DNA of 64,000 bases from Pseudomonas fluorescens. GTDB lineage: Bacteria > Pseudomonadota > Gammaproteobacteria > Pseudomonadales > Pseudomonadaceae. A program made the position numbers and the translations under genes. A model generated the notes under the pieces. The model was not told where the DNA came from and did not search any database. It saw only the letters and a list, made by a program, of their open reading frames with translations. Of this stretch, positions 25,051 through 34,597 are shown one piece after another. Every line of letters begins with the position of its first letter. The stretch's first letter is position 1. The stretch lies in assembly GCF_902497855.1 (NCBI RefSeq), contig NZ_CABVHU010000009.1, positions 248,001 through 312,000 on the forward strand, in the 5' to 3' direction.

Positions 25051-25800
25051 ATGCTTCTTCAAGGCAAAGTCGCGATCATCACCGGTGCAGCCTCCGCACG
25101 TGGCATTGGCCGCGCTACAGCGACCACCTTTGCGCAACAAGGCGCTCGCGTCGTGATCCTCGATCTGGACGAATCCGCCGCACGCGACGCTGCCGCGTCC
25201 CTGGGCGAAGGCCATCTGGGTCTTGCAGCCAACGTCGCCGACGAGTCTCAAGTTCAGCAGGCTGTGGCGAAAATCATCGAGCACTTGGGTCGCATCGACA
25301 TTCTGGTCAACAACGCCGGCATCACCCAACCCCTCAAGACCCTGGACATCCGCCCCTGCGATTACGACAAGGTACTGGACGTCAGCCTGCGCGGCACCCT
25401 GCTCATGTCGCAGGCGGTGATACCGATGATGCGCCAGCAGTCTGGCGGCAGCATCGTGTGCATGTCATCGGTCTCCGCTCAGCGCGGCGGCGGCATTTTC
25501 GGTGGCCCTCATTACAGCGCCGCCAAGGCTGGCGTATTGGGCCTGGCCAAGGCCATGGCTCGCGAATTGGGGCCGGACAAAGTGCGTGTGAACTCCATCG
25601 CCCCCGGTTTGATTCACACCGACATCACCGGCGGCCTCATGCAGGACGAGCGTCGGCACGCGATCATCGACGGCATCCCGCTAGGGCGTCTGGGTGAAGC
25701 CCAGGATGTGGCGAATGCGGCTCTGTTCCTGGCCAGCGACCTTTCCTCCTATATGACTGGCATCACGCTGGATGTGAACGGCGGCATGCTGATTCACTGA
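25051..25800 (+). CDS. SDR family oxidoreductase
   Basis: 249 residues. NAD(P) motif TGAASARGIGRAT, NNAG motif (VNNAGITQ), catalytic Ser in CMSSVSAQ, and YSAAKAG with the YxxxK pair. The C-terminus DVNGGMLIH is typical of sugar-alcohol and 3-oxoacyl reductase-like SDRs. It is the first gene of an operon with an MFS transporter and a split transketolase. The protein probably oxidises a polyol or hydroxyl compound to a ketose-like substrate for the transketolase; the substrate is not identified. AGAGGT 8 bases before the ATG supports the start. Confidence 0.88.
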   Translation: MLLQGKVAIITGAASARGIGRATATTFAQQGARVVILDLDESAARDAAASLGEGHLGLAANVADESQVQQAVAKIIEHLGRIDILVNNAGITQPLKTLDIRPCDYDKVLDVSLRGTLLMSQAVIPMMRQQSGGSIVCMSSVSAQRGGGIFGGPHYSAAKAGVLGLAKAMARELGPDKVRVNSIAPGLIHTDITGGLMQDERRHAIIDGIPLGRLGEAQDVANAALFLASDLSSYMTGITLDVNGGMLIH

Positions 25801-25900
25801 TGACACCTGGGCGGGCCTGCGTGGCCCGTGCGGTTCTGGATCGACGACTCAGCCAGGCCTTATGACCTGGCGGTCAATAAAAACAAGAGATCGGACCATC

Positions 25901-27199
25901 ATGACTACCCTGTCGCTCGAAGCGGTTTCGACCGTGCGCTCCAACGCCTACCGGAAAACCGCATGGCGCCTGATGCCGTTCCTGATGCTGTGCTACCTGT
26001 GCGCCTATCTCGATCGGGTCAACGTCGGCTTTGCCAAGCTGCAAATGATGAACGATCTGGCGCTCAGCGAAACGGTCTACGGGCTGGGCGCGGGCATGTT
26101 CTTCATTGGCTACTTTCTTTGCGAAGTCCCCAGCAACATCATCCTGCACAAGGTCGGTGCGCGGGTCTGGATCGCGCGCATCATGATCACTTGGGGCATC
26201 GTTTCAGCCCTGTTCGCCTTCGTCGAAACCGCGTGGCAATTCTATGCGTTGCGTTTTCTGCTTGGCATTGCCGAAGCAGGCCTGGCACCGGGACTGTTGT
26301 TGTACCTGACCTACTGGTTTCCGTCCTACCGTCGTGCTCGCATGACCGTGTTGTGGTTTATCGCCATTCCGCTGTCGGGCATGGTGGGTGGCCCCCTTTC
26401 CGGTTGGATCATGACCCACTTCGCCGGTATGCATGGCTGGGCAGGATGGCAATGGATGTTCGTGCTGGAGGCCGTGCCCACAGTCGTGGTTGGACTCCTG
26501 GTGTTGAGCTATCTCAAGGATGGCGTGCATCAAGCCAGCTGGCTCAACGACGACGAAAAAGCGCTGATCACCCGGGAGCTGGCTGAGGATGACCAGAAAA
26601 AAGTCACACACGCCTCTGTAGGTGAATTCATCCGCGACCGTCGTCTCTGGTTATTGGCCGCCATCTACTTCTGTGTCGTGATGGGCCAGTACGCAATCAC
26701 CTTCTGGCTGCCGACACTGGTGCGTAACGCAGGGGTGTCCGACCCGATGAAAATCGGCGTACTGACCAGCCTGCCCTACCTCTGTGCAATTGTGGCCATG
26801 CTGTACGCCGGACGCAGTGGCGACAAACATCGCGAGCGCCGCTGGCACCTCGTCATACCGATGATCGCGGGTGCTATCGGACTCACTCTGGCGGCAATGA
26901 TGGGCGCAAATGTGATGCTCTCTATTCTGAGTCTTTGCCTGGCCGCATCCGGAATTCTGTCCGCGACATCGATGTTCTGGATGTTACCCACCACGTTGCT
27001 CGGTGGCGTGTCTGCCGCCGCAGGCATCGCGGCGGTCAACAGCTTCGCCAACCTCGCCGGCTTCTGCTCGCCTTACCTGATTGGCTGGATTACCACGCTA
27101 ACCGGATCCAGCGCCATCGGCATGTATCTGATCACCGGCGTACTGGTAGGCGGAGCCCTGTTGGTACTGCGCATTCCCGCCGCCCTGGTCAATCGTTGA
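25901..27199 (+). CDS. MFS transporter (anion:cation symporter type)
   Basis: 432 residues and 12 predicted helices. The first loop carries LDRVNVGFAKLQM and the first helix region is MPFLMLCYLCAYLDRVNVGF, as in the ACS family for sugar acids and aromatic acids (GarP, GudP, phthalate transporters). It lies between the SDR and transketolase genes, so it probably imports their common organic-acid or polyol substrate. About 100 bp separate it from the SDR gene. Confidence 0.88.
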   Translation: MTTLSLEAVSTVRSNAYRKTAWRLMPFLMLCYLCAYLDRVNVGFAKLQMMNDLALSETVYGLGAGMFFIGYFLCEVPSNIILHKVGARVWIARIMITWGIVSALFAFVETAWQFYALRFLLGIAEAGLAPGLLLYLTYWFPSYRRARMTVLWFIAIPLSGMVGGPLSGWIMTHFAGMHGWAGWQWMFVLEAVPTVVVGLLVLSYLKDGVHQASWLNDDEKALITRELAEDDQKKVTHASVGEFIRDRRLWLLAAIYFCVVMGQYAITFWLPTLVRNAGVSDPMKIGVLTSLPYLCAIVAMLYAGRSGDKHRERRWHLVIPMIAGAIGLTLAAMMGANVMLSILSLCLAASGILSATSMFWMLPTTLLGGVSAAAGIAAVNSFANLAGFCSPYLIGWITTLTGSSAIGMYLITGVLVGGALLVLRIPAALVNR

Positions 27200-27215
27200 T
27201 TAACGGAGTTTCACC

Positions 27216-28064
27216 ATGACAATCAATTCTTCATACGCTACATCCAAAACCCTGGTGGAGCGCGCGCATAACATTCGCCACCATGCGCTGCGCATGGGTC
27301 AAGTTCAGGGACAAGGTTACGTCGGCCAGGCTCTCGGTGCCGCCGACCTACTCGCAGTGTCCTATTTTCATGCCCTGAACTATCGGCCGGAAAATCCGGA
27401 GTGGGAGGAACGAGATCGCTTCTACCTCTCCATCGGTCACTACGCCATTGCGCTGTACGCCGCATTGATCGAAGCCGAAATCATCCCGCTCGATGAGCTG
27501 GAAACCTACGGCGCGGATGACAGCCGCCTGCCAATGTCGGGCATGGCCGCCTACACCCCGGGCATGGAAATCACCGGGGGCTCTCTGGGTCAGGGCCTGG
27601 GTATCGCGGTGGGTGCCTGTCTCGGCCTCAAGCGCAAAGACTCGGCCTCCTTCGTCTACAACCTGCTGTCGGACGGTGAACTGAATGAAGGCTCGACCTG
27701 GGAAGCCGTGATGTCGGCATCGCATTGGAAACTCGACAACCTGATCGCCATTGTCGACGTCAACAATCAGCAAGCCGATGGTTATTCAAGTGAGATCCTG
27801 TCGTTCGAACCGATCGTTGATCGCTGGCAGGCGTTTGGCTGGTTCACCCAGCGTGTCGATGGCAATGATCTGGATGCGCTGGTCACAGCGTTCGACGCCG
27901 CGCGCAACCATCCGGGCAGCCAGCCACGCGTGATCATCTGCGATACCAAAATGGGTAAAGGCGTGCCCTTCCTGGAAACCCGCGAAAAAACCCATTTCAT
28001 TCGCGTGGAAGAACACGAATGGGATCTGGCACTGAACAATCTTGAAGAAGGGAAAAATCAATGA
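27216..28064 (+). CDS. Transketolase, N-terminal (TPP-binding) subunit
   Basis: 282 residues covering only the N-terminal transketolase domain: DRFYLSIGHYAIALYAAL, GGSLGQGLGIAVG and the thiamine-diphosphate/Mg site LSDGELNEGSTWEA followed by VDVNNQQADG. It forms a heteromeric enzyme with the next gene, with which it overlaps in ATGA. Split transketolases are usually dedicated to a specific catabolic ketose rather than the pentose-phosphate pathway. No kinase gene is nearby, so the acceptor or donor phosphate chemistry is unclear. Confidence 0.92.
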   Translation: MTINSSYATSKTLVERAHNIRHHALRMGQVQGQGYVGQALGAADLLAVSYFHALNYRPENPEWEERDRFYLSIGHYAIALYAALIEAEIIPLDELETYGADDSRLPMSGMAAYTPGMEITGGSLGQGLGIAVGACLGLKRKDSASFVYNLLSDGELNEGSTWEAVMSASHWKLDNLIAIVDVNNQQADGYSSEILSFEPIVDRWQAFGWFTQRVDGNDLDALVTAFDAARNHPGSQPRVIICDTKMGKGVPFLETREKTHFIRVEEHEWDLALNNLEEGKNQ

Positions 28065-29083
28065 ACAACGCAGCCAACCACCCGGCTTCAATTGTCGAGC
28101 CAGCAAAAAAACGCCTGACGACCTCGGCGATGATCGCTTCGATTGCCTCTGAAGGCCAAGCCACGAAATCAGCGCCCTTCGGACATGCACTGGCCGCGTT
28201 GGCGGATCAACGTCCGGATATCGTCGGACTGTCTGCCGATTTGTCCAAATACACCGATCTGCACATTTTCGCCAAGGCCCACCCTGACCGGTTCTATCAA
28301 ATGGGCATGGCTGAACAACTGCTGATGAGTGCGGCGGCGGGAATGGCTCGAGAAGGCTTCGTCCCCTTCGCCACCACCTACGCGGTATTCGCTTCCCGTC
28401 GCGCCTATGACTTCATCTGCATGGCGATTGCCGAGGAAAACCTCAACGTCAAGATCGTCTGTGGCTTACCCGGCCTCACCACCGGCTATGGCCCTAGCCA
28501 CCAGGCCACCGACGACCTGGCAATCTTTCGCGCGATGCCGAACCTGATGATCGTCGATCCGTGCGATGCACTGGAAATCGAACAGGCAGTGCCTGCCATC
28601 GCTGCTCACCAAGGGCCGGTCTACATGCGCCTGCTGCGCGGAAATGTGCCGCTGGTGCTGGACGAATACGGCTACAAGTTCGAGATCGGCAAAGCCAAAA
28701 CCCTGCGCACCGGTAACGATGTCTTGATCATCTCCACCGGTTTAATGACGATGCGCGCGTTGGAAGCGGCCAAAGAACTTCAAGCAGATGGCGTTGATGT
28801 GGCCGTGCTACATGTGCCGACGATCAAGCCCCTGGATGAACAAACCATTCTGGCTGAAGCCCGCAAACCGGGTCGCCTGGTGGTCACCGCGGAAAACAGC
28901 TCCATTATCGGTGGACTGGGCGAAGCCGTTGCCGGCGTGTTACTGCGCAACGGGGTAACGCCAACTTTCAGGCAGATCGCATTGCCCGATGCCTTCCTGG
29001 ATGCTGGTGCCTTACCGACACTGCATGATCGTTACGGCATTTCGACTCAGGCTGTCAGAGCCCAGATCAAGGCCTGGCTTTGA
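28061..29083 (+). CDS. Transketolase, C-terminal (pyrimidine-binding) subunit
   Basis: 340 residues. The pyrimidine-binding domain (FYQMGMAEQLLMSAAAGMAR holds the catalytic Glu; FATTYAVFASRRAYD) is followed by the C-terminal transketolase domain (LIISTGLMTMRALEAAKEL). About 35 extra N-terminal residues precede the domain. The start overlaps the previous gene in ATGA. A similar split arrangement occurs in apulose-4-phosphate transketolase (AptAB) systems, but the rest of that pathway is not here. Confidence 0.92.
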   Translation: MNNAANHPASIVEPAKKRLTTSAMIASIASEGQATKSAPFGHALAALADQRPDIVGLSADLSKYTDLHIFAKAHPDRFYQMGMAEQLLMSAAAGMAREGFVPFATTYAVFASRRAYDFICMAIAEENLNVKIVCGLPGLTTGYGPSHQATDDLAIFRAMPNLMIVDPCDALEIEQAVPAIAAHQGPVYMRLLRGNVPLVLDEYGYKFEIGKAKTLRTGNDVLIISTGLMTMRALEAAKELQADGVDVAVLHVPTIKPLDEQTILAEARKPGRLVVTAENSSIIGGLGEAVAGVLLRNGVTPTFRQIALPDAFLDAGALPTLHDRYGISTQAVRAQIKAWL

Positions 29084-29185
29084 CCGAAGGCCCGGCCGCC
29101 TCCACAGCCTCAGGCTAAATCGAACAATGTGAACCTGAACCTGCAGCAATAGCGACCGCTCTGGAGATTGCTGAGAGACCAGCGC

Positions 29186-29317
29186 TCAGCAGCTTCCAGG
29201 CGGAATGCCATCCTTGTTGAAATTCTTCAGTCGTTTTTGCTCTTCCTCAGTGGAATGCGCAGGCGTCTGATCCTTCGGCGCTTCATCCTCGGGCTCTTTC
29301 TTCTTCTCTTCGGTCAT
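29186..29317 (-). CDS. Small highly charged hypothetical protein
   Basis: 43 residues from ATG 29317, with GGAGG 8 bases upstream. The sequence is almost all Lys, Glu, Asp and Pro (TEEKKKEPEDEAPKDQTP), likely disordered, ending in GIPPGSC. No family is recognised; the strong ribosome site is the main evidence. Confidence 0.55.
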   Translation of the reverse strand: MTEEKKKEPEDEAPKDQTPAHSTEEEQKRLKNFNKDGIPPGSC

Positions 29318-29419
29318 TGCCAGATCCTCCAAGTGGTAGCTATTTGGGCAGTTTGCAGGACCGGCAGTTCCGCATTTCAATACTCCAACGCCCCGGCATG
29401 ACCCGGCATAGGACGCCCC

Positions 29420-29545
29420 ATGCCCAAAGAAAACAAACTCGCCTCGCAGCGCCAGCGCTGCGAGCAGGTCAATCAGGCAATCGCCAGCCAGCTACGGAGA
29501 TTTGATCCAGCTGTAAGCAACCGTTGGGCACCCGTTCTCACCTGA
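29420..29545 (+). CDS. Possible 41-residue hypothetical protein
   Basis: Starts at ATG 29420 with AGGA 6 bases upstream: PKENKLASQRQRCEQVNQAI followed by a basic end. It is a basic, helical peptide with no recognised family. It could be fortuitous. Confidence 0.35.
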   Translation: MPKENKLASQRQRCEQVNQAIASQLRRFDPAVSNRWAPVLT

Positions 29546-29595
29546 ATTGCGCATATGACTTAAACTCATTGATTCTCATTTCAGATGATCAAGTC

Positions 29596-29661
29596 ATGAA
29601 ACACATCCTATTTTATGGCTTTCTAGCTATTTGCCTTATTGTGTTCACTGGATGCCTCTGA
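29596..29661 (+). CDS. Possible 21-residue lipopeptide
   Basis: A minimal lipoprotein-like peptide: Met-Lys-His, a hydrophobic core (ILFYGFLAICLIVF), then the lipobox TGC and Leu-stop. No good ribosome site is seen, and it runs into the LysR fragment on the other strand. Confidence 0.3.
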   Translation: MKHILFYGFLAICLIVFTGCL

Positions 29662-29799
29662 AATGAGCAAGCGCACAAACATGGTCAGGCTCTGCGACAC
29701 AGTACTTCTGCGCCATACCAGCCAGGTGGGAAAATAACGGAAGGATTCCGACAACGGCCAGACGTTGACCGTGGTGCGTCCGGGCATACTTTCGAGCAT
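29623..29799 (-). pseudogene. LysR regulator C-terminal fragment
   Basis: The minus-strand frame reads VNVWPLSESFRYFPTWLVW and RSTVSQSLTMFVRLL, the typical C-terminal end of a LysR effector domain; the rest of the gene is absent. Part of it (VNVWPLSESF) lies inside the 365-bp repeat and recurs at 58627-58690, where it is cut at SESF. Confidence 0.6.
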
Positions 29800-30103
29800 G
29801 CCGGCTGAGTTATACCTGAATAAGTATAAGGGAAATGGCAGGGGCGGCTGGATTCGAACCAACGCATGGCAGGATCAAAACCTGCTGCCTTACCGCTTGG
29901 CGACGCCCCTGTATCTGTTGCTACGAGTGCCCAGCACTCTCTTCCTGATTTTGCAGCTTGCGAGCAACCTCGAAATGCTGCCTCCTCACGCTATAAGCCC
30001 TGTAAGGGCCTCTGCAAGAGGTACGGAAATTTATCAACTTTCGCTTCGCCTGGGAAGACCAAAAACAAAAAATTTGCCTTAAAACAGCTACTTACTGTTG
30101 ATC
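29739..30103 (+). repeat. 365-bp direct repeat, copy 1, containing tRNA-Gln
   Basis: From GGAAGGATTCCGACAACGGC to CTGTTGATC, nearly identical to 58627-58991 in the same orientation, with identical length and scattered substitutions. It includes a complete tRNA-Gln and about 95 bp and 190 bp of flanks. Confidence 0.9.
29836..29910 (-). tRNA. tRNA-Gln (anticodon TTG)
   Basis: 75 bases including an encoded CCA. The acceptor stem AGGGGCG/CGCCCCT, anticodon stem GCAGG/CCTGC with loop TTTTGAT (anticodon TTG), and T-arm GGTTCGAATCC are all intact. A second identical copy lies at 58724-58798. Confidence 0.95.
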
Positions 30104-30222
30104 TGGGCCTTATTGGCTGGGGGAAATCGGCGATCAAAAGCGCCGGTGGCAACAACTCGCAAATACTGGTGCTGCGCTCCACGTTTCGCTTTTAGGCATC
30201 AAGAACATCCGACACGCCACAA

Positions 30223-30253
30223 CCGCGGTTACGGCATCAACCGATAACCGCGG
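30223..30253 (-). terminator. Hairpin downstream of the oprD gene
   Basis: CCGCGGTTA / TAACCGCGG, a 9-bp perfect stem with a 13-base loop, 33 bp past the oprD stop on the minus strand. No T-run follows. Confidence 0.5.
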
Positions 30254-30285
30254 CGGCGCCCGGCATGGACATCGACGCAACAGCC

Positions 30286-31554
30286 TTACCAGAGCGGCAG
30301 GCTGTAGCTGACGATCAGGCGATTCTCGTCGATGTCACTGGCAAAGCTCGAGCGATAGGTCGCGTTGCGCCATTTGATGCCGACGTTTTTCAACGCGCCA
30401 CTCTGGATCACATAGCCGATGTCGGTATTACGTTCCCACTCCTTGCCGGTTCCCGAAGCTACTCCCAGGTCGACCTCGTCGCCTTTTACATAGCGGGTCA
30501 TAAAGGTCAGGCCGGGAATGCCGAGGCCGGCGAAGTTGAAATCGTAACGGGCTTGCAGGGAGCGCTCGTCCTGATTGCCGAAGTCGTTGATTTGCAGGAG
30601 GTTGACCAGGTACGGATCGGTGCCCTGAACGTTGGCAAAACCGGTGTCGCCGCTCATTTTCTGGTAGCTGAGACCGAAGGCGTGCGCACCCAGTGAATAG
30701 GTGAACATGGCGCCGAGCATTTGGTTGTCGACATTGCTGCTGCCGTCATCGGTCGAACGGGCCCAACGCAGATCGGATTTCAGCGCCTGCCCCTCGGCAA
30801 TGGGCAACACATGCATCACCGTCAGATAATGCTGCTTGTACAGGTCGTCCAACTGCGCGTAGTGGTAGCCGGTACTCAGCGTCTTGCTCCACAGGTAATT
30901 GCCACCGAGAAAGTCGAACTGGTCGGTGGTGGCCCTCGCCCCGGTCACGATGTTGCGCCTGGGGCCTTTCATGACTGTCATGTCTTCGCGGTTGGTCGAG
31001 TCGCGCTGGTTCACCTGGGTGAGGCGACCGGCGTCGAAGGTCAGACCAGCGAGGTCCGTCGAGTTCAGCCAGCCACCCTGGAAGGTCTGCGGCAGCAGCC
31101 GTGTATCGTTGGGTTGCAATACCGGCAGCTTGGGAATCAGGGTCCCTGCCTTGAGGGTGGACTTGAAGACCCGTAGCTTGGCAGTCAGGCCAAGCTCACT
31201 GTTGTCATCGGGTGCCCTCCTCGACTCGGCGCCACGCGGTAGCAGACCGGTGGCGCCCGCGCGCTCCGGGCTCGAATCCAGCTTGATGCCGAGCAGACCA
31301 AGCGCATCGACCCCCACGCCTACCGGTCCTTCGGTGTAGCCGGATTCGTAGCGCAACAGGAAGCCCTGCGCCCACTCCTCGCCTTTGTTTTGTGGGGCCG
31401 CTGGCTGGCGGAAGTCTCGGTTCATATAGAAATTGCGCATGTCCAGACTGGCCTTGCTGTCCGCAAGGAACTCAGCCGAAGCGGGTGAACAAACGCCGAA
31501 AGCCCCAGTAAGGCCGGACAGCAGAAAAGCTTGGGTGGGACGAAGTACGTGCAT
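30286..31554 (-). CDS. OprD family outer-membrane porin
   Basis: 422 residues with a signal peptide cut near SPASA-EF and the OprD opening LADSKASLDMRNFYMNRDFR, then many amphipathic strands and the C-terminal IVSYSLPLW ending in Trp. OprD-type channels take up basic amino acids or organic acids. It is the last gene of the minus-strand CoA-catabolic group, so it probably admits that pathway's substrate. About 180 bp separate it from the ligase gene. Confidence 0.9.
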   Translation of the reverse strand: MHVLRPTQAFLLSGLTGAFGVCSPASAEFLADSKASLDMRNFYMNRDFRQPAAPQNKGEEWAQGFLLRYESGYTEGPVGVGVDALGLLGIKLDSSPERAGATGLLPRGAESRRAPDDNSELGLTAKLRVFKSTLKAGTLIPKLPVLQPNDTRLLPQTFQGGWLNSTDLAGLTFDAGRLTQVNQRDSTNREDMTVMKGPRRNIVTGARATTDQFDFLGGNYLWSKTLSTGYHYAQLDDLYKQHYLTVMHVLPIAEGQALKSDLRWARSTDDGSSNVDNQMLGAMFTYSLGAHAFGLSYQKMSGDTGFANVQGTDPYLVNLLQINDFGNQDERSLQARYDFNFAGLGIPGLTFMTRYVKGDEVDLGVASGTGKEWERNTDIGYVIQSGALKNVGIKWRNATYRSSFASDIDENRLIVSYSLPLW

Positions 31555-31732
31555 AGCTCTCTCTTCTTGTTAGGTGGTAAATCGGCGATCCCAAACGGCA
31601 CTACGTCGAGATACCCGGCGAACCGACAGGCATCAGCATCTGCGGATGAGGCATCCAGTTGAATTTTTCTACACAACATCGCGCAAGCCAGAACAGGCCT
31701 ACGGAAACCGGAATTTGAGTCTCAAACTTCCT

Positions 31733-33391
31733 TCAATCGATCGGGGTGGCCGCATCTTTCGAAGCCAGCCGCAAGGCATGCTCACGCAGCTCGACCTTGC
31801 GCACCTTGCCAGTTGCCGTCTTGCTCAAATCCCCCACGATGACCCGCGCCGGCACCTTGTAATGAGCCAGGCAGGAACGGCAATGGGCGATGAGTTCCGC
31901 TTCGCCGATGCTCACGTCAGGGCTCATCTCGACAAAGGCACAGGGGGTCTCGCCCCACTTGGCATGGGGCATGGCAACCACCGCCGCGGTACGGACAGCC
32001 GGATGGCGGTAAAGCACTTCCTCGACCTCGACCGAACTGATGTTCTCACCACCTGAAATGATGATGTCCTTAGCCCGGTCTCTGATCTGGATGTAGCCGT
32101 CCTCATGCACCACCGCAAGATCGCCGGAATGAAACCAGCCACCCGAAAAGGCCTCGGCGGTGGCCTGCGGATCCTTCAGGTAGCCCATCATCGTCATGTT
32201 GCCGCGGAACATCACTTCGCCAATGCTGTGGCCATCGCGCGGCACCGGCGTGAAGTCCTCGGGGTCCAGGACCGCCATATCTTCCTGAGCCGTATAACGC
32301 ACGCCTTGTCGACCTTTGCGTTCGGTCAGCAAGTCGGTGGAAAGCTCGCTCCATTCCTGGTGCTCGGCACATACCGCAGCGGGACCGTAGACCTCTGTCA
32401 GACCGTATATCTGCAAAAGATCGATGCCCATGCGATGCAATGCCGCGATCACCGGCAGTTGGGGCGGAGCGCCACCGATCAGGCCATGAACACGGTGGCT
32501 GATCCCGGCTTTCCACTCCTTTGGCGCATGAGCCAGCATGGCGTGCACCACCGGCGCGCCGCAGTAATGGGTAACACCGTGTTGTCGAATCATCGACAGC
32601 ACGCGTTGCGGTTCACAGCGGCGAAGACACACGTGAGTGCCGGCGTTGACCGCCATAGTCCAGACGAAGCCCCAGCCATTGCAATGGAACATGGGCAGGG
32701 TCCACAAGAAGATGGAGTGCCGCGGCATTTGCCAGTCGAGCATATTTGAAAGCGCCGCCAGATAAGCCCCCCGATGGTGATAAACCACCCCCTTGGGGCG
32801 CCCTGTGGTGCCCGAGGTGTAGTTCAGGGCAATCGGCTGCCACTCGTCCACGGGTTCCTGCCAATGCCCGTCTGTAGAAGCCGCGCCGATGAACGCCTCA
32901 TAGTCGAGCTCACCCAGGCGCTCGCCGCCTGGCCCCTCGGTGTCATCGATGTCGATCACCCTTGGCCGGTGCTCCAAAAGTGCCAGCGCCTGCCCGATGG
33001 TGCTCGCGTACTCCGTGTCGCTGATCACGAGCCGGGCTTCGCAATGCATCAGGATATAGGCGATTGCCGCAGGATCGAGCCGGGTGTTGACCGTGCACAA
33101 GACCGCGCCACACATCGGTACGCCGAAATGCGCTTCGATCATCTCCGGCGTGTTGGCGGCGATCAATACCACCGTATCGCCACGGCCAATGCCCGCGGCC
33201 TTGAGCGCAGATGACAGGCGGCAGACCCGATCGTAGGTCTCGGACCAGTTGTATCGACGCGCACCATGGATAACCGCCAGCCGCTGCGGATATACCTGGG
33301 CGGTGCGGGCGATGAAGCCCAGCGGCGTGAGAGGCCGGTAGTTGACCGGACTTTGTTCAAGGCCGAGGTCATAAGGATTGGAGCCTGGCAT
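31733..33391 (-). CDS. Acyl-CoA synthetase (AMP-forming)
   Basis: 552 residues of the ANL superfamily: phosphate-binding loop YTSGTTGRPKGVVYHH, aromatic/adenine motif QIYGLTEVYGP, GWFHSGDLAVVHEDGYIQIRDR and the catalytic Lys near KTATGKVRK. The sequence belongs to the medium-chain/fatty acyl-CoA ligase-like (FadD3/AlkK) branch, though the substrate cannot be told. It activates a carboxylic acid for the acyl-CoA dehydrogenase and hydratase encoded upstream. It follows the dehydrogenase gene after about 70 bp. Confidence 0.88.
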   Translation of the reverse strand: MPGSNPYDLGLEQSPVNYRPLTPLGFIARTAQVYPQRLAVIHGARRYNWSETYDRVCRLSSALKAAGIGRGDTVVLIAANTPEMIEAHFGVPMCGAVLCTVNTRLDPAAIAYILMHCEARLVISDTEYASTIGQALALLEHRPRVIDIDDTEGPGGERLGELDYEAFIGAASTDGHWQEPVDEWQPIALNYTSGTTGRPKGVVYHHRGAYLAALSNMLDWQMPRHSIFLWTLPMFHCNGWGFVWTMAVNAGTHVCLRRCEPQRVLSMIRQHGVTHYCGAPVVHAMLAHAPKEWKAGISHRVHGLIGGAPPQLPVIAALHRMGIDLLQIYGLTEVYGPAAVCAEHQEWSELSTDLLTERKGRQGVRYTAQEDMAVLDPEDFTPVPRDGHSIGEVMFRGNMTMMGYLKDPQATAEAFSGGWFHSGDLAVVHEDGYIQIRDRAKDIIISGGENISSVEVEEVLYRHPAVRTAAVVAMPHAKWGETPCAFVEMSPDVSIGEAELIAHCRSCLAHYKVPARVIVGDLSKTATGKVRKVELREHALRLASKDAATPID

Positions 33392-33460
33392 GCTGATTTA
33401 CCCCGAAGAAAGCTGAACGACCGGCCCCCCAACGGAACCGGCACAGGCTGCAGGACGCGT

Positions 33461-34597
33461 TTAGCTCAGCACTTGCCTGGAAATGATCATGCGTTGGATT
33501 TCGGAAGTGCCTTCGACGATCTCCAATACCTTGGCGTCGCCGAAAGCGCGCGCGACCGGGTATTCCGTCATGATGCCGTTACCGCCATGGATCTGGATCG
33601 CCTGGTGAGCCGCCTCCATCGCCCTCTCGGTAGCGAAGAGCTTGGCCATGGACGCCTCGACGTCACATGACAAACCGGCGTCCTTGCGCGAGGCCGCGTC
33701 GTAGAGCATCAGTCGGGCGGCGTGGGCATGGGTGGCCATGTCGGCGACCTTGAACTGCAGCGCCTGAAAATGTTCGAGCCGCTTGCCGAAGGCGCTGCGA
33801 TCCTTCAAGTAGGCGACCGAGCGCTCCATGGAGCCTTGCAGAATACCCAGCCCCAGCGCACCGATCAGGATACGTCCGGTGCTTATGTTGCCCAGGGTCT
33901 GCTTGAGCCCCGCGCCTTGTTCGCCGAGTAGATGGTCGGCCGGCAGCACGCAATCTTCGAAGAACAGTTCATAAGTGGTCGATCCACGCCAACCGATCTT
34001 CTGCAGCTTGCGCCCCAGACTGAAACCGGCGGTATCGGACGGCAGGATAAAGTTGGAGATTTCCTTGCGCCCGTCGTCCCGCGTGCCGGTAACGGCTGCG
34101 ATCACGATCGGACCGGTGATGTCGGTACCCGAATTGGTGATGAAGGTCTTGGAACCATTGATGATCCACTGACCGTCTCGCAGAACGGCGCGGGTCTGGA
34201 TATTGGCGGCGTCCGAGCCTGCATTCGGCTCGGTCAGCCCAATGCAGCCGACCTGCGTCCCGTCGAGGATGGGGCGCAAGTAACGCTCCTTCTGCGTAGG
34301 AGTGCCATAGTTGTTGATCAGGCTGGCGGGCGTGGAATTGGCCATCATGGACGACGCCACAGCCGCGTCTACCCGGGCGATTTCCTCCAGCACAATGGTA
34401 AAGCCAAGCCAATCCCCGTCACCGCCACCATGCTCCTGCGGGTAGGGAAGGCCGAGGAAGCCCAACTCTCCGGCCTGCTTCCAGACCTGATAGGCAAAAT
34501 CCTGCTCCTCCCAAAGGCGTTCGGAGACCGGTGCAATCTCCTGCTCGGCGAACCGCCTGACGGCATCGCGAATCATTACATGTTGCTCATTCATCAA
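33461..34597 (-). CDS. Acyl-CoA dehydrogenase
   Basis: 378 residues with the FAD motifs CIGLTEPNAGSDAA and FITNSGTD, and the C-terminal IHGGNGIMTEYPVAR and EIVEGTSEIQR, the latter with the catalytic Glu of short-chain and branched-chain enzymes. It introduces a 2,3-double bond into an acyl-CoA and passes electrons to ETF. Its start overlaps the stop of the iron alcohol dehydrogenase (ATGA). Confidence 0.92.
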   Translation of the reverse strand: MMNEQHVMIRDAVRRFAEQEIAPVSERLWEEQDFAYQVWKQAGELGFLGLPYPQEHGGGDGDWLGFTIVLEEIARVDAAVASSMMANSTPASLINNYGTPTQKERYLRPILDGTQVGCIGLTEPNAGSDAANIQTRAVLRDGQWIINGSKTFITNSGTDITGPIVIAAVTGTRDDGRKEISNFILPSDTAGFSLGRKLQKIGWRGSTTYELFFEDCVLPADHLLGEQGAGLKQTLGNISTGRILIGALGLGILQGSMERSVAYLKDRSAFGKRLEHFQALQFKVADMATHAHAARLMLYDAASRKDAGLSCDVEASMAKLFATERAMEAAHQAIQIHGGNGIMTEYPVARAFGDAKVLEIVEGTSEIQRMIISRQVLS

